From: Rossellomorea aquimaris TF-12
GTDB taxonomy: Bacteria > Bacillota > Bacilli > Bacillales > Bacillaceae_B
Assembly: GCF_001648555.1 (NCBI RefSeq)
Contig: NZ_LQXM01000025.1
Location: 62,001 to 126,000, forward strand
Direction of reading: 5' to 3'
DNA length: 64,000 bases
The first letter of the stretch is position 1; every line of letters starts with the position of its first letter. The notes below the pieces were generated by a model. The model searched no databases. It was not told the DNA's origin and saw only the letters and a program-made list of their open reading frames with translations. Positions 40,981 to 52,201 of this stretch are shown here, piece after piece. Made by a program: the position numbers and the translations under genes.

Positions 40981-41717
40981 TAATTGAACCAGCCCTTCAC
41001 TAAATCTACTATGAGAAAACGTACCTCCACTTCCTCCTCATCGCCTTCTTCTACAAACACGGTTGCCTTTTCCACCTTATTCGTTACAGTTGAAGAGGTT
41101 CCCATTAGATTGTTCAATTTGCTTACGTTCTGTTTCGTTTCTGCATCATCATCAACCTCTGTCACTTCATTCCCGCTTGCTTCAACCTTCGTTTCAAATC
41201 CAGGGCTTCTAACTGCATTGCCAGTAGAGAAATCAAGGAAACATAGAGGAGGGTATAATACACACCACCAGTTGGCTCCTTCTCCTTTTCCTAACGTGAT
41301 CAATACGGCTTCATATTCTCCTGCAGGGTATAAATACTGCCCATATAATTTTGTGGGAAACTGAACGGTTCCAAACTCGATTTGAACCGATTGATTTAAG
41401 CCTTCTTCTTCAACCACTCTCTCGGCAATTTTTTGCAGCTTTGGTAATCCTACCTGTATGACATTCTTTGCTTCTTCATGGGAGGTTAAGTCTCCAACCC
41501 AAATGGCTATCTCTTTATTAACTTCATCACGGACAAGTCTTTTGACTGCTTGATCTTTCTCAATATCGCTATTAGCTAGAATTCGTAAACGAATGGCTTC
41601 CTCTGGAATTACCATTGTTTCTTGTGCCACCATTTCTTGCTTTGGTATATATAAACTTAAAATCGTTCCAAGTGAAAGAATCAAAATATACAATACAACC
41701 ACGTTTTTTGTTTTCAT
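40980..41717 (-). CDS. spoIIR: Stage II sporulation protein R (forespore signal)
   Basis: 245 residues with an N-terminal signal segment (about 5-24) and the SpoIIR core: IRLRILANSDIEKDQAVKRL, VRDEV and GANWWCVLYPPLCFLDF. Secreted from the forespore, it triggers SpoIIGA cleavage of pro-sigma-E in the mother cell. GGAGAGATA precedes the ATG. A sigma-F-like promoter lies immediately upstream. Confidence 0.95.
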   Translation of the reverse strand: MKTKNVVVLYILILSLGTILSLYIPKQEMVAQETMVIPEEAIRLRILANSDIEKDQAVKRLVRDEVNKEIAIWVGDLTSHEEAKNVIQVGLPKLQKIAERVVEEEGLNQSVQIEFGTVQFPTKLYGQYLYPAGEYEAVLITLGKGEGANWWCVLYPPLCFLDFSTGNAVRSPGFETKVEASGNEVTEVDDDAETKQNVSKLNNLMGTSSTVTNKVEKATVFVEEGDEEEVEVRFLIVDLVKGWFN

Positions 41718-41744
41718 TATCTCTCCACCTTCCCCTCAGTAAAA

Positions 41745-41774
41745 TAGTCTAGTCAAAAGGGGGAAATCTTAAAC
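41745..41774 (-). promoter_or_regulatory. Candidate sigma-F promoter of spoIIR
   Basis: -35 GTTTA (41774-41770), 15-bp spacer, -10 GACTAGACTA (41754-41745), which fits GYWTA / GGNRANANTW with one mismatch. spoIIR is sigma-F dependent in B. subtilis. Confidence 0.65.
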
Positions 41775-41915
41775 TAGTAAAATAACATTTTTTTGGTGGT
41801 TAGAGATAAGTGAAAATGGATACGGTTATTCCGCTCTTAAGTTGATTGCAGAGAGAGTACGTATTGCTTTCACTCCAATCATCTGTTTACTAGAAAACAA
41901 CAATCTTTGAGTCAC

Positions 41916-41944
41916 AAAAAAACCCCTAATTAACATTAGGAGTT
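41916..41944 (-). terminator. Terminator of prfA-prmC
   Basis: ACCCCTAAT/ATTAGGAGT stem with A7 giving the minus-strand U-run. Confidence 0.82.
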
Positions 41945-41952
41945 TCTCAGTT

Positions 41953-42819
41953 CTATCTTTTCACACAAAACACCATTCGATCTTTTCCATTGATATCATG
42001 AACAACTTCCACTTCAGCCTCTGGGAATGTATTTCTTAGCATCTCAGCAACGGTCTCTCCTTGACCTACACCTACTTCAAAGCCGATTAAGAAACGATCC
42101 TTCATTACTTGAGGAAGCTCAGTCATTAGTCTTTTATATAAGTCATAACCATCCTTACCGCCAAATAAGGCAAGCTCCGGCTCATGCTCAATTACGACAT
42201 CTGATAATGTTTCACGATCTGTTAAGGGAATATAAGGTGGATTGGATAATAAAATATCCAGCTTCACACCTTCTTTTATCAAGGGCTGCAATAAATCCCC
42301 TTCATAAAAAGAAATCTCTGCATCTAAACGCTCACTATTTTCTTTCGCCACAGCTAAGGCTTTATCTGAAATATCTACTGCCATCATGTTTACTCCATAT
42401 CTTTGAGCCGCCTCTAGCTTCAATGTAATAGCGATGGCACCACTACCCGTTCCAATATCCGCAGCCTTTAATGAAGAAGCTTCCTCTGAAAACATCTTCA
42501 TTTTTTCCAACCCGTAATAGATAAGCTCTTCCGTTTCAGGTCGTGGAATCAACACATCCTCACTCACCACAAACCGTCGACCATAAAACTCCTCAAAACC
42601 AATAATATGCTGAATTGGCACACCATCCGCATGCTCCTGAATCCCAGCCTGAAATTCCTCCCACTTCTCTTGAGGGACGGACCTCCGCTGATCTGCCAAT
42701 AGCTGCGAGCGCTCTTTCTTCAAGATATGCCGTAAGTATATTTCACCCACATTTTCATCACGGCCTCTTTCGCCTAAAAAAGAAGAAGCCCATTTTAGGG
42801 CTTCAAATATAGTTGGCAT
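41953..42819 (-). CDS. prmC: Release factor glutamine methyltransferase PrmC
   Basis: 288 residues. The SAM site ADIGTGSGAIAITL and the catalytic NPPYIP identify PrmC, which methylates the GGQ glutamine of release factors. It overlaps prfA by one base. Residues around 46-50 (RRSVP), in the loop between the N-terminal helical domain's helices, are encoded by the 12-mer AGGTCCGTCCCT, an apparent insertion in a tolerant region. Confidence 0.95.
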   Translation of the reverse strand: MPTIFEALKWASSFLGERGRDENVGEIYLRHILKKERSQLLADQRRSVPQEKWEEFQAGIQEHADGVPIQHIIGFEEFYGRRFVVSEDVLIPRPETEELIYYGLEKMKMFSEEASSLKAADIGTGSGAIAITLKLEAAQRYGVNMMAVDISDKALAVAKENSERLDAEISFYEGDLLQPLIKEGVKLDILLSNPPYIPLTDRETLSDVVIEHEPELALFGGKDGYDLYKRLMTELPQVMKDRFLIGFEVGVGQGETVAEMLRNTFPEAEVEVVHDINGKDRMVFCVKR

Positions 42820-43892
42820 TAAGACTCTTCCAATCTTTCCAGAAGCTTGGATTGATCTTCGATTATAAGTGCATCAATGACTTCATCCATTTTACCTTCA
42901 AGAATTTGGTCAAGCTTTTGAATCGTTAAGCCTATGCGGTGATCCGTTACACGATTTTGTGGGAAATTGTACGTACGAATACGCTCAGAACGGTCACCTG
43001 TTCCAACAGCTGATTTACGATTCGCATCATATTCAGCTTGAACTTCTCTTTGGAACTTATCATATACTCGAGCACGCAATACTTTCATTGCCTTCTCTTT
43101 GTTTTTAATTTGTGATTTTTCGTCCTGACACGAAACCACTACACCTGTTGGCATGTGTGTTAAGCGAACGGCAGACATCGTGGTGTTAACACTTTGTCCT
43201 CCTGGTCCACTTGAAGCAAAGGTATCAACGCGAATATCTTTATCATGAATATCCACTTCAACCTCTTCTGCTTCTGGAAGACAGGCAACCGTTGCTGTTG
43301 ACGTATGAATACGTCCACCAGATTCTGTTTCAGGAACACGTTGCACACGGTGTGCACCGTTTTCGTATTTCATTTTGGAAAACGCGCCATTTCCGTTAAT
43401 CATAAAGATAATTTCTTTATAACCACCTACACCAGTAGTGTTTGCTTCCATGACTTCAATTTTCCAGCCTTGGGTTTCTGCGTAACGACTGTACATACGG
43501 TATAAATCTCCCGCAAACAGTGCCGCTTCATCTCCACCTGCTGCACCACGAACCTCCATGATTACGTTCTTATCATCATTAGGGTCCTTAGGGATTAATA
43601 ATATTTTTAAACGATCTTCTAGCGCTTCGATTTGTTCTTCGAGCTCAGATACTTCTTCTTTCACCATTTCACGCATCTCAGCATCTAGCTTGTCATCTAG
43701 CATCGCTTTCGCATCTTTAAACTGCTGATTAATGTCTTTATATTCTCGATACGCTTCTACCGTAGCTTGAATATCTGATTGCTCTTTCGAATAATCTCTT
43801 AGCTTTTTTGGGTCATTCACAATTTCTGGATCACTTAACAGTTCGTTTAACTTGTCATAGCGATCTTCCACTGCTTGTAAACGATCGTACAC
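42819..43892 (-). CDS. prfA: Peptide chain release factor 1
   Basis: 357 residues; GTG start with GAGGTG seven bases upstream. The GGQ loop is in [13 protein letters not shown]. The domain order and [17 protein letters not shown] segments ([16 protein letters not shown]) are standard for RF1, which reads UAA and UAG. It is translationally coupled to prmC. Confidence 0.97.
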   Translation of the reverse strand: MYDRLQAVEDRYDKLNELLSDPEIVNDPKKLRDYSKEQSDIQATVEAYREYKDINQQFKDAKAMLDDKLDAEMREMVKEEVSELEEQIEALEDRLKILLIPKDPNDDKNVIMEVRGAAGGDEAALFAGDLYRMYSRYAETQGWKIEVMEANTTGVGGYKEIIFMINGNGAFSKMKYENGAHRVQRVPETESGGRIHTSTATVACLPEAEEVEVDIHDKDIRVDTFASSGPGGQSVNTTMSAVRLTHMPTGVVVSCQDEKSQIKNKEKAMKVLRARVYDKFQREVQAEYDANRKSAVGTGDRSERIRTYNFPQNRVTDHRIGLTIQKLDQILEGKMDEVIDALIIEDQSKLLERLEES

Positions 43893-44001
43893 AGCTATTC
43901 ACCTCAATTTTAATCCATAACAGTCTAATTATATTATATGAAGTATGTAAACACAAGAACCATAAGGAAGCTGAGGTGGTAAATTGGGTTTATATGTAAA
44001 A

Positions 44002-44127
44002 CGGATTGGTTTGTAGCTGGATTGGATTGATTATCGTCGTTTTCGGCTAGATTTTGGTGGAAATCGGATCGTATTTCTCGTAAATCGGACCTATTTTAAC
44101 TATTTTCGGATCGATTCCCCACGCAAA
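44002..44127. repeat. Array E: CGGATCGATT-like word every 21 bp
   Basis: Words at 44002 (CGGATTGGTT), 44023 (TGGATTGATT), 44044 (CGGCTAGATT), 44065 (CGGATCGTAT), 44086 (CGGACCTATT) and 44107 (CGGATCGATT), exactly 21 bp apart. It lies between the lipoprotein gene's hairpin and the prfA leader. Confidence 0.88.
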
Positions 44128-44129
44128 CA

Positions 44130-44157
44130 ACATTAGGCAGGCAGAAACCTGCCTACC
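44130..44157 (-). terminator. Hairpin downstream of the YhcN/YlaJ lipoprotein gene
   Basis: TAGGCAGG (44133-44140) pairs with CCTGCCTA (44147-44154). No U-run follows, so it may be a weak or Rho-assisted terminator. Confidence 0.5.
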
Positions 44158-44163
44158 CGTTCT

Positions 44164-44616
44164 CTATCGCTCTGTAATTTTTACATTTACATTGTATCGA
44201 GGAATGGCTTTTTCTAATCTTTTCTTTAATTTTGCTTCTTCTTTATCAATTTGAGCCGTATTCATTTCTTTTCGAGTATGTGCTGTCACCCACATCTGTT
44301 CTCCATTTATCCATACTTCGTCTGCATCGTATTCTGTATATTTATTTACTACTTCCCTAGCTTTATCTTCGTATACACCCATTGTGGTTGAAGTGTTTTC
44401 CATTGAATTCGTTAAATTAGGGAAATTTGGGTTTTGATTTGTTATTTCTCTCACATTTCTATCTTGTCGGTTGTCTAATTTGTCTGTTCGATTATCAATA
44501 AATCGGGTTCCATTTCGATCTTCATGATAGCCGTATTCTGACTCCTGATTCACTCCGCAGGCTGTCACCAAAATAAACACAAGCGTAAAAAACAGAGCAA
44601 GTAGCATTCTTTTCAT
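44164..44616 (-). CDS. YhcN/YlaJ-family sporulation lipoprotein
   Basis: 150 residues with a lipoprotein signal ending LVTAC (Cys20), an Asn/Asp-rich linker and the C-terminal domain (about 80-150: KAREVVNKYTEYDADEVWI and KRLEKAIPRYNVNVKI) of the YhcN/YlaJ family (PF09580). Members are forespore or spore-coat-associated lipoproteins needed for normal germination in Bacillus. Which paralogue this is cannot be told. Confidence 0.82.
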   Translation of the reverse strand: MKRMLLALFFTLVFILVTACGVNQESEYGYHEDRNGTRFIDNRTDKLDNRQDRNVREITNQNPNFPNLTNSMENTSTTMGVYEDKAREVVNKYTEYDADEVWINGEQMWVTAHTRKEMNTAQIDKEEAKLKKRLEKAIPRYNVNVKITER

Positions 44617-44683
44617 TCAAAACACCTCCTGTATTTAGGATTTCCATCTCGGAGGTGCTTATGTTGGTGTTTTTTGCCTATAA

Positions 44684-44716
44684 AAAAAGCAAAGCCTCCT
44701 ATACAGGGACTTTGCT
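44684..44716 (-). terminator. Terminator of tdk
   Basis: AGCAAAG / CTTTGCT stem with inner pairs, A7 giving the minus-strand U-run. Confidence 0.82.
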
Positions 44717-44726
44717 TATAATAAAA

Positions 44727-45338
44727 TTATAATTCCTTTACCATATCAGGTGTTACGCTAATTCCTTTTGGAACTTCATGATGATGACGGCATCTTGGTT
44801 CATATGCTTCAGATGCTCCAACCAGGATGATGGGATCATCATATCCAGCTGGTTCACCGTTGATTAATCGTTGTGTTCGACTGGCTGGAGAGCCGCAAAC
44901 TGCACAAACTGCTTGTAGCTTCGTTACTTGTTCTGCAACGGACATAAGGTCTGGCATTGGTCCAAATGGTTCCCCACGAAAATCCTGGTCTAGTCCGGCT
45001 AAAATGACGCGGTATCCACTGTTGGCTAATTTTTGAACGACGTCCACGATGCCTTCATCAAAAAATTGAACCTCATCAATAGCGACTACGTCTACCTTTG
45101 GATCTAGATGTTCAAGGATGATTGTTGAACTTTCTACGGCATGGGCAATGACAGAGGTACCGTTGTGAGATACAACTGATTCATCACTATAGCGATTATC
45201 TAGTTTCGGTTTATACACAGCAATTGCCTGTTTAGCGAATTGGGTGCGTCTTACTCTGCGAATAAGCTCTTCTGATTTTCCAGAGAACATACTGCCGCAA
45301 ATGACTTCTACCCAACCCGTCTGTTTCATGACATACAC
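44727..45338 (-). CDS. tdk: Thymidine kinase
   Basis: 203 residues. P-loop GSMFSGKS near residues 15-22, [10 protein letters not shown] as Walker B with catalytic Glu, and a zinc site formed by CAVC and CRxHH. It phosphorylates thymidine for salvage. The GTG at 45338 has AGGAG about ten bases upstream; ATG at residue 4 is the alternative. Confidence 0.95.
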   Translation of the reverse strand: MYVMKQTGWVEVICGSMFSGKSEELIRRVRRTQFAKQAIAVYKPKLDNRYSDESVVSHNGTSVIAHAVESSTIILEHLDPKVDVVAIDEVQFFDEGIVDVVQKLANSGYRVILAGLDQDFRGEPFGPMPDLMSVAEQVTKLQAVCAVCGSPASRTQRLINGEPAGYDDPIILVGASEAYEPRCRHHHEVPKGISVTPDMVKEL

Positions 45339-45470
45339 GAAAGCGCCTCTCCTTCCTAACGCAATATTTTATAGAAAAATTGACGAAAAACGAACGACAA
45401 ATACAATATCTTTATCATAAAGCATTCCTTTATGTACGAGAAAAATGCTTGAATTCCTGTTATTTGACAG

Positions 45471-45506
45471 AAAAAAAGAGGCACAGCTCTTAAATAACTG
45501 CCTCTA
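45471..45506 (-). terminator. Second terminator downstream of rpmE
   Basis: AGAGGCA (45477-45483) pairs with TGCCTCT (45499-45505), A7 giving the minus-strand U-run. No gene lies between it and the first terminator. Confidence 0.75.
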
Positions 45507-45533
45507 TGTCTAAAAATAAAGCTTTAAACGTAA

Positions 45534-45570
45534 TAAAAAACAGGCAAGCATGAAGATCCTTGCCTGTTTT
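45534..45570 (-). terminator. First terminator downstream of rpmE
   Basis: AAACAGGCAAG / CTTGCCTGTTT, loop about 10 bases, with A-run giving the U-run. Confidence 0.85.
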
Positions 45571-45622
45571 GATGAAGTGAAGAACAAAATCCTATGCAGC
45601 ATTTTGTTCTTCTATTTCTTCA

Positions 45623-45835
45623 TTATTGTTGTTTTTCTTTAAGACCGTATTTTTTGTTGAAACGGTCAACACGTCCACCAGCATCGGCGAATTTTTGACG
45701 GCCTGTGTAGAATGGATGGCATTCAGAACATACCTCAACGCGCATTTCTTCCGCTACAGAACCAGTTTCAAATTCATTACCACATGCACAACTAACAGTG
45801 ATAGTGTTGTAATTAGGATGAATTCCTGATTTCAT
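45623..45835 (-). CDS. rpmE: 50S ribosomal protein L31, zinc-binding form
   Basis: 70 residues. CACG and [10 protein letters not shown] supply the cysteines of the zinc-binding C+ form of L31, which is replaced by the C- form (YtiA) under zinc limitation in B. subtilis. GGAGATG precedes the ATG. It lies between rho and tdk as in B. subtilis and has two consecutive terminators. Confidence 0.96.
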   Translation of the reverse strand: MKSGIHPNYNTITVSCACGNEFETGSVAEEMRVEVCSECHPFYTGRQKFADAGGRVDRFNKKYGLKEKQQ

Positions 45836-46056
45836 TTCTTTTCATCTCCTTCCGCCCTGAATCATCTGAAACAGAGTAATTTATTACGAGATATATGCGA
45901 TATGAGCATAAGCATGAGAGTTATAGCCAGCCCCTTACCGCATCCAATTTTAAAAACACATTGATAATAGTATAACAAGGACAAGTGATTTTTGCAACCT
46001 ACTAAATGGAAAATTAGCGATCACTTTTTCACTTGAAATGGAATCCGATTTACAGC

Positions 46057-47319
46057 TTAACGCTTCTTGGATTCTTCTGTCAACACATTGAAAAATTCTT
46101 CATTTGTTTTCGATTGCTTTAGCTTACGCATAAGCTTTTCAGCAAAATCCGGCTGATCCGACATGGCTTTTCGAATAGCCCAAAGCTTCTCAAGGTGATC
46201 TGGCTGAATAAGAAGTTCTTCTTTACGTGTACCAGAACGACGGATATCAATCGCTGGGAAGATACGGCGTTCAGCTAGTGAACGATCAAGATGAAGCTCC
46301 ATATTTCCTGTTCCTTTGAACTCTTCATAAATGACATCATCCATACGAGAACCGGTGTCAACAAGAGCAGTAGCAAGTACTGTCAAGCTTCCACCTTCTT
46401 CAATATTACGAGCAGCACCGAAGAATCGCTTCGGACGGTGGAATGCAGCCGGGTCAATACCACCAGAAAGAGTTCGTCCACTTGGTGGGATTACCAGGTT
46501 ATAAGCACGTGCTAAACGAGTAATACTATCCATAAGAATGACAACGTCACGCTTGTGTTCCACTAAACGCATGGCACGCTCAAGAACCAATTCGGCTACC
46601 TTGATATGATTTTCTGGCACTTCATCAAAAGTAGAGCTTACGACTTCCGCTTCAACCGAACGTTCGATGTCCGTTACTTCCTCTGGACGTTCATCAATAA
46701 GAAGAATGATTAGTTCTGCTTCTGGATGATTCATTGTGATAGAGTTAGCAATTTCTTTAATCAGCATCGTTTTACCCGCTTTAGGCGGAGCTACTACTAA
46801 TCCACGTTGACCAAAACCTACTGGAGCAATTAAATCCATCACTCGTGTAGAGATTTTATTTGGTGTCGTCTCTAATTTCATTTGGCGATCAGGATATAAA
46901 GGCGTTAAACCAGGGAAATGAACACGTTCTTTCGCTGCTTCTGGCTCTTCTCCATTTACCATTCCTACATGAAGTAATCCAAAGTAACGCTCGTTTTCTT
47001 TTGGAGGACGTACTTTTCCAGACACTTTATCTCCATTACGCAGATCAAAGCGACGAATTTGAGAAGCCGAAATGTAAATATCCTCAGAACTTGGAGAATA
47101 ATTGATTGGTCTTAAAAATCCAAATCCTTCTGATTGGATAATTTCAAGTACACCTTCCATAAAGAAGAAGCCCTCTTGTTCTGCACGAACTTTAAGAATG
47201 GCAAAAATCAATTCTTTTTTTGTTAATTTACTATAATAAGAAACTTTGTATTGTTTGGCTAGCTCGTAAAGCTCTTTTAGCTTCATATTTTCTAAGCTAG
47301 AAATTGTTAACTCTTCCAT
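46057..47319 (-). CDS. rho: Transcription termination factor Rho
   Basis: 420 residues. N-terminal Rho_N helical domain, cold-shock-like RNA-binding domain with EGFGFLRP and [13 protein letters not shown], then the RecA-like ATPase with APPKAGKT (Walker A), [15 protein letters not shown] (Walker B) and the Q/R loops. It ends transcription at C-rich RNA. The Shine-Dalgarno is weak (GTGGTG). Confidence 0.96.
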   Translation of the reverse strand: MEELTISSLENMKLKELYELAKQYKVSYYSKLTKKELIFAILKVRAEQEGFFFMEGVLEIIQSEGFGFLRPINYSPSSEDIYISASQIRRFDLRNGDKVSGKVRPPKENERYFGLLHVGMVNGEEPEAAKERVHFPGLTPLYPDRQMKLETTPNKISTRVMDLIAPVGFGQRGLVVAPPKAGKTMLIKEIANSITMNHPEAELIILLIDERPEEVTDIERSVEAEVVSSTFDEVPENHIKVAELVLERAMRLVEHKRDVVILMDSITRLARAYNLVIPPSGRTLSGGIDPAAFHRPKRFFGAARNIEEGGSLTVLATALVDTGSRMDDVIYEEFKGTGNMELHLDRSLAERRIFPAIDIRRSGTRKEELLIQPDHLEKLWAIRKAMSDQPDFAEKLMRKLKQSKTNEEFFNVLTEESKKR

Positions 47320-47743
47320 TATGACACCACGCTTTATTAATTTGTTCTACCATAGATATCGATTTGATGGGTAGTTTTTAAAATGAAGAAGTAATCGTTG
47401 AAGCATATTAAAGGCTTTTTTCTATTAAGAACCTTTGTAAGAGAATAAATGCTGAAGATAAAAAACCTAATCTATTGTAACCTTATTCTAGTGTAAAGTG
47501 CAAGGAGCCTTTTAAGGGCCTATCATATAATAAGAAAGATAGGTCATATTAGCCAATCTCCTATGAAGGTAGACCTCATATGTTTTCCCTATTTCTTTAA
47601 AAGTAATCTCTAGTGAATAAATAAAAGGAAGGTAATTTAATGAAAATTAGGTAGCTTCATACTAGAAGAAAAAAATGAATGATAAGATTCCTGAAAGGGC
47701 AGAGGTTTGAATCTACCCTTTCATGGATTCTTAGTAGAAGAGT
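47320..47743. other. Spacer between glpX and rho
   Basis: No gene seen. An imperfect GAAAGGG..CCCTTTC hairpin at 47690-47724, with a U-run only some bases later, may terminate glpX. The remainder should contain the rho leader and promoter, which I could not fix. Confidence 0.5.
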
Positions 47744-48706
47744 TTATTTCATGACCAGGTTAGGCTTTTTCTGAAGGCTGTGACGTCCATCAATGAAGCG
47801 GACTGTTCCAGACTTTGCACGCATAACGACAGAGTGAGTTAAGCCGTATGCCCCTTTAAGCTGAACACCTTTTAGCAATTCACCGTCAGTTACTCCTGTT
47901 GCAGCAAAAATGGCATCGTCTCCACAGACAAGGTCTTCCATTCTTAAAACTTTTTCTACATCAAGTCCCATGCTAATGCAGCGTTTAAGCTCAGCATCGT
48001 TTTGAGGAAGAAGCTTTCCTTGTATCTCTCCGCCTAAGCATTTTAATGCAACGGCTGCAAGCACTCCTTCAGGAGCACCGCCTGAACCAAATAAAATATC
48101 TACACCCGTATGATCAAACGCTGTATTCATAGCACCTGCAACATCTCCATCATTGATCAGCTTAATTCGAGCTCCTGCTTCTCTAAGCTGTTGAATAATG
48201 TGTTCGTGACGCGGGCGATTTAAAACAGTGGCAACGACATCTTCAATGTCCTTGTTTTTCGCTTTCGCTACGGCCTTTAAATTATCGATAACAGAAGCAT
48301 TAATATCGATTTTCCCGACTGCTTCTGGTCCTACTGCTATTTTATCCATATACATATCTGGTGCGTTTAGTAGGTTTCCGTGGTCCGCCACTGCTAATAC
48401 AGCCAGTGCATTCCATCCTCCAGAAGCAACAATGTTTGTTCCTTCTAACGGATCTACAGCTACGTCTACACGTGGACCATAGCCTGTCCCTAGTTTCTCA
48501 CCTATATATAGCATTGGTGCTTCGTCCATTTCTCCTTCGCCGATTACAACAGTTCCCTTCATAGGGACGGTATCGAAAACGTCACGCATTGCAGAAGTAG
48601 CAGCATCATCTGCTTCATCCTTCTTACCGCGACCCATCCACCTAGCCGATGCAAGTGCAGCTCCTTCAGTTACTCGAACTAGCTCCATTGATAAACTTCT
48701 TTCCAT
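47744..48706 (-). CDS. glpX: Fructose-1,6-bisphosphatase class II (GlpX)
   Basis: 320 residues, nearly identical in pattern to B. subtilis Ywj[27 protein letters not shown] (metal and phosphate site) and [12 protein letters not shown]. It hydrolyses fructose 1,6-bisphosphate in gluconeogenesis. GGGAGG precedes the ATG. It lies with fbaA and tal, the other triose/hexose enzymes. Confidence 0.95.
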   Translation of the reverse strand: MERSLSMELVRVTEGAALASARWMGRGKKDEADDAATSAMRDVFDTVPMKGTVVIGEGEMDEAPMLYIGEKLGTGYGPRVDVAVDPLEGTNIVASGGWNALAVLAVADHGNLLNAPDMYMDKIAVGPEAVGKIDINASVIDNLKAVAKAKNKDIEDVVATVLNRPRHEHIIQQLREAGARIKLINDGDVAGAMNTAFDHTGVDILFGSGGAPEGVLAAVALKCLGGEIQGKLLPQNDAELKRCISMGLDVEKVLRMEDLVCGDDAIFAATGVTDGELLKGVQLKGAYGLTHSVVMRAKSGTVRFIDGRHSLQKKPNLVMK

Positions 48707-48864
48707 GTATATAGCCTCCCGTATTCCCTTTTGTTTTACAATAAACGAAATTGTATAACATATTAACAGATTTATTGTAACACATTAGAGGGATTAGGGA
48801 GACTTTTTTTAAAAAAAGGTACACAATAGCTCTTAAGGTAGAGAAATTTACACGTTCTTTCCAA

Positions 48865-50148
48865 CTATGACTTTAATTGCTCTAATTCTTCTGCTGTCAT
48901 TTTTTCACGCCAAATGGTTGCTCCAAGTCCTTCGAGCTTTTTCACAAGATCGCTGTAACCACGATCAATATGTTCAAGACCTGTTACTTCAGTGACTCCT
49001 TCGGCCATAAGACCAGCAATCACAAGGGCTGCTCCTGCTCTTAAGTCACTTGCTTTCACCTTTGCCCCTTGTAGTTGAACTGGGCCATTTACGATGGCGG
49101 AGCGCCCTTCCACTTTTATCGTGGCGTTCATTCTTCTTAATTCGTCGATATGCTTGAATCGAGCCGAATAAATTGTATCCGTCACAACAGCTGATCCCTC
49201 TGCTCTATTTAATAAGGCAGTAAAAGGTTGCTGTAAGTCTGTTGGAAAGCCTGGATATACCAATGTTTTAATGTCCACGGCCTTTAGCTTGTCTGCTCCA
49301 CCAATAAAAATTTGATCATCGTTGGTTTCAACAGGAACGCCCATTTCCCGGAGTTTCGCAATGACCGATTCCATATGTAAAGGGATGACATTGTCTACTA
49401 AAACCCCTTTTCCAACCGCAGCTGCAAGAATCATGAAAGTACCAGCTTCGATACGGTCTGGAATAATGGTGTGACGACACCCATGAAGCTCATCTACTCC
49501 ATCAATTCTGATAACATCGGTTCCTGCCCCTTTAATCCTGGCTCCCATATTACTTAATAACGTAGCAACATCGATAATTTCCGGTTCTTTTGCTGCGTTT
49601 TCAATAATGGTTCTGCCTTTGGCACGAACAGCTGCAAGCATAATATTAATAGTTGCCCCTACACTTACAACATCGAGATAGATTCGAGCACCTTTTAATT
49701 CGTCAGCCCGAAGATAGATAGCCCCTTGCTCATTGGTTACTTCAGCTCCCAGGGCTTCAAACCCTTTAATATGCTGATCGATGGGACGAGGTCCAAGATG
49801 ACATCCACCTGGTAAACCAATTGCCGCTTTTTTAAAACGACCCAACATTGCTCCCATTAAGTAATAAGAAGCTCGTAGTTTCTTTACTTTCCCACTAGGT
49901 AACGGCATGGATACCATTTGACTTGGGTCAACAGTCATATCTCCATCTTCTAACTGAACTGTTCCACCGATTTCTTCTAACAAGTCTTGTAGGGTTCTTA
50001 CATCAGAAATATCAGGTAACCCTTCAATCGTTACTGGAGAATCCGCAAGAATAGTTGCTGGTATTAAGGCTACTGCGCTATTTTTCGCTCCACTTACTTT
50101 GATTGTTCCTTCAAGTGGGTAGCCTCCTGCAATTTTAAGCTTTTCCAT
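48865..50148 (-). CDS. murAB: UDP-N-acetylglucosamine 1-carboxyvinyltransferase MurAB (MurZ)
   Basis: 427 residues. Same reaction as MurAA; the catalytic Cys is in [15 protein letters not shown], and [10 protein letters not shown] and EHIDRGY replace the MurAA blocks. GGAAGGGAG precedes the ATG. Low-GC Gram-positives usually keep two MurA enzymes, and this is the secondary copy by position (between glpX and tal). Confidence 0.95.
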   Translation of the reverse strand: MEKLKIAGGYPLEGTIKVSGAKNSAVALIPATILADSPVTIEGLPDISDVRTLQDLLEEIGGTVQLEDGDMTVDPSQMVSMPLPSGKVKKLRASYYLMGAMLGRFKKAAIGLPGGCHLGPRPIDQHIKGFEALGAEVTNEQGAIYLRADELKGARIYLDVVSVGATINIMLAAVRAKGRTIIENAAKEPEIIDVATLLSNMGARIKGAGTDVIRIDGVDELHGCRHTIIPDRIEAGTFMILAAAVGKGVLVDNVIPLHMESVIAKLREMGVPVETNDDQIFIGGADKLKAVDIKTLVYPGFPTDLQQPFTALLNRAEGSAVVTDTIYSARFKHIDELRRMNATIKVEGRSAIVNGPVQLQGAKVKASDLRAGAALVIAGLMAEGVTEVTGLEHIDRGYSDLVKKLEGLGATIWREKMTAEELEQLKS

Positions 50149-50347
50149 TTTAAACTCCCTTCCCTGTTCATTGATGAGGACGTTTGTCTACTAGTTGATA
50201 GACAATGAAATTCTCAACCAAAGACAAAAAGGATTATTTTTCCAATAGTAGACGGTCTAAGAAGTATTGTCTACTAGTTTATACATAATTCTTTAAAACA
50301 TGTATAGGATAAACGAATTTTTTTCGGTTAGCCCATTTGACCTACTC

Positions 50348-50989
50348 TTATCGATTGTTCCAGTCGTTAAGGAATGCTTCAATTCCTTTATCAGTTAAAG
50401 GATGATTAAATAATTGCTTTAACACCTTAAGAGGAACCGTTGCAATATGAGCACCTCTCATAGCAGCTTCAGTAATGTGCTGCGGGTGACGAGTGGAAGC
50501 AGCGATGATTTCTGTTTCTAAACCATGAATCGCAAAGATTTCAGCAATTTTAGAAACAAGCTCTAGACCATCATGGCCGATATCATCTAATCTTCCTAAG
50601 AAAGGAGATACATACGTCGCTCCAGCACGAGCAGCTAAAAGCGCTTGGTTCGCACTAAATACTAACGTAACATTCGTTTTAATTCCTTCTTTAGCAAACG
50701 TAGATGCAGCCGTTAATCCATCTGGCGTCATTGGAAGCTTTACAGTAATGTTTGGCGCTATTTTCGCAAGCTCTCTACCTTCTTTAATCATTCCTTCTGC
50801 ATCCGTTGCAATGACTTCTGCACTAACGGATCCAGGGACGAGCTCCGTAATTTCTTTCAGGCGTTCTTCGAATGTCACATTTTTTTCCTTTGCTACTAGA
50901 GAAGGATTGGTTGTTACTCCTGAGATGACGCCCCAGTTGTATGCTTCTCTGATTTCATCCATATTTGCTGTATCAATAAAGAATTTCAT
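50348..50989 (-). CDS. tal: Transaldolase / fructose-6-phosphate aldolase-type
   Basis: 213 residues from ATG 50989 ([20 protein letters not shown]). The Schiff-base lysine is in ITVKLPMT, and [12 protein letters not shown] is typical of the short TalC/MipB class. It moves dihydroxyacetone units in the pentose phosphate pathway. The frame to 51022 adds 11 residues without support. Confidence 0.94.
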   Translation of the reverse strand: MKFFIDTANMDEIREAYNWGVISGVTTNPSLVAKEKNVTFEERLKEITELVPGSVSAEVIATDAEGMIKEGRELAKIAPNITVKLPMTPDGLTAASTFAKEGIKTNVTLVFSANQALLAARAGATYVSPFLGRLDDIGHDGLELVSKIAEIFAIHGLETEIIAASTRHPQHITEAAMRGAHIATVPLKVLKQLFNHPLTDKGIEAFLNDWNNR

Positions 50990-51041
50990 TTTATAAATCC
51001 CATCCTTCGACAAAATTTTCAATAAACTTTAAGTAACGGAA

Positions 51042-51090
51042 AGGACTGACCCAAAAGGTTCAATCCCTCTCCTGGTGCCAGTCCTATCCA
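51042..51090 (-). terminator. Long hairpin between fbaA and tal
   Basis: GGATAGGACTGGCACC and GGGTCAGTCCTTTCC (minus strand) form about 14 pairs with a ~20-base loop. No U-run follows, so it could be an attenuator, a processing signal or an RNA-stabilising element and not a terminator. Confidence 0.5.
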
Positions 51091-51168
51091 ACCGTTTCAT
51101 TCTATTTCTACCCCATAAGGAAAGCCTTTAATCGAAATTAGAACACTTTCCAAATATCGCCTTTATCT

Positions 51169-52026
51169 TTACGCTTTGTTAGAAGAACCAAATTCGCGCA
51201 TTTTACCAATTACTGTTGCCTTGATTGCTTCACGAGCTGGTCCCATGTATTTACGTGGATCATAAACTTCTGTGTCAGCCGCTAATACTTCGCGTACTGC
51301 TTTAGCAGAAGTGATTTGATTTTCAGTGTTTACATTGATTTTTGCCGTTCCGTAAGAAATCGCTTTTTGGATATCCTTAGTAGGGATTCCAGTTCCACCG
51401 TGAAGTACTAATGGTACTCCTGCAGCAGCCCCGATTTCTTCCATTTCTTTAAATCCTAGGTTTGGTTCACCTTTATATGGTCCGTGTACTGAACCTAGAG
51501 CAGGTGCAAGCGTATCAATACCTGTACGTTCTACAAGTTCTTGACACTCTTTAGGATCTGCATAAATGACACCGTCAGCAATGACATCGTCTTCTTGTCC
51601 GCCAACTGTTCCTAGTTCTGCTTCAACAGAAACACCTTTAGAGTGAGCATATTCTACCACTTTAGAAGTGATTTCAATGTTCTCTTCGAAAGGACCGTGA
51701 GAAGCGTCGATCATAACAGAAGTGAACCCTGCATCGATTGCTTCTTTACATTTATCAAAGCTTGAACCATGGTCTAAGTGGATCGCAACAGGTACTGTAA
51801 TGTTTAAGTCTTCCATAAGACCTTCAACCATTTTCACAACTGTTTTGAAGCCACTCATGTAACGAGCTGCCCCTTCAGAAACACCAAGAATAACAGGTGA
51901 TTTCTCTTCTTCAGCAGCTTGTAGGATCGCTTGAGTGAACTCAAGGTTATTCAGGTTAAATTGACCTACAGCATAGCTGTTCTCTTTTGCTTGAATAAGC
52001 ATTTCTTTCATAGAAACTAAAGGCAT
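51169..52026 (-). CDS. fbaA: Fructose-bisphosphate aldolase class II
   Basis: 285 residues. Zinc ligands lie in [12 protein letters not shown] and VLHGGTGIP, and [15 protein letters not shown] carries the catalytic Asp region. It cleaves fructose 1,6-bisphosphate. GGGAGGAAATAAAT precedes the ATG. It is upstream of tal, downstream of spo0F. Confidence 0.96.
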   Translation of the reverse strand: MPLVSMKEMLIQAKENSYAVGQFNLNNLEFTQAILQAAEEEKSPVILGVSEGAARYMSGFKTVVKMVEGLMEDLNITVPVAIHLDHGSSFDKCKEAIDAGFTSVMIDASHGPFEENIEITSKVVEYAHSKGVSVEAELGTVGGQEDDVIADGVIYADPKECQELVERTGIDTLAPALGSVHGPYKGEPNLGFKEMEEIGAAAGVPLVLHGGTGIPTKDIQKAISYGTAKINVNTENQITSAKAVREVLAADTEVYDPRKYMGPAREAIKATVIGKMREFGSSNKA

Positions 52027-52201
52027 ATTTATTTCCTCCCTTTATTGTAGTCAGTGTACCATTTGGGTATAAATGGCGGTGTTTTTTACAGCACCTTATG
52101 ACATTGTTTACAATTTCACTTGTATCATACCAAAAGAGAATTGATTTTACCAACCGCAGAGTCGAAATGTTAAAAATACTACTATTTTTACTATTCGCAC
52201 A

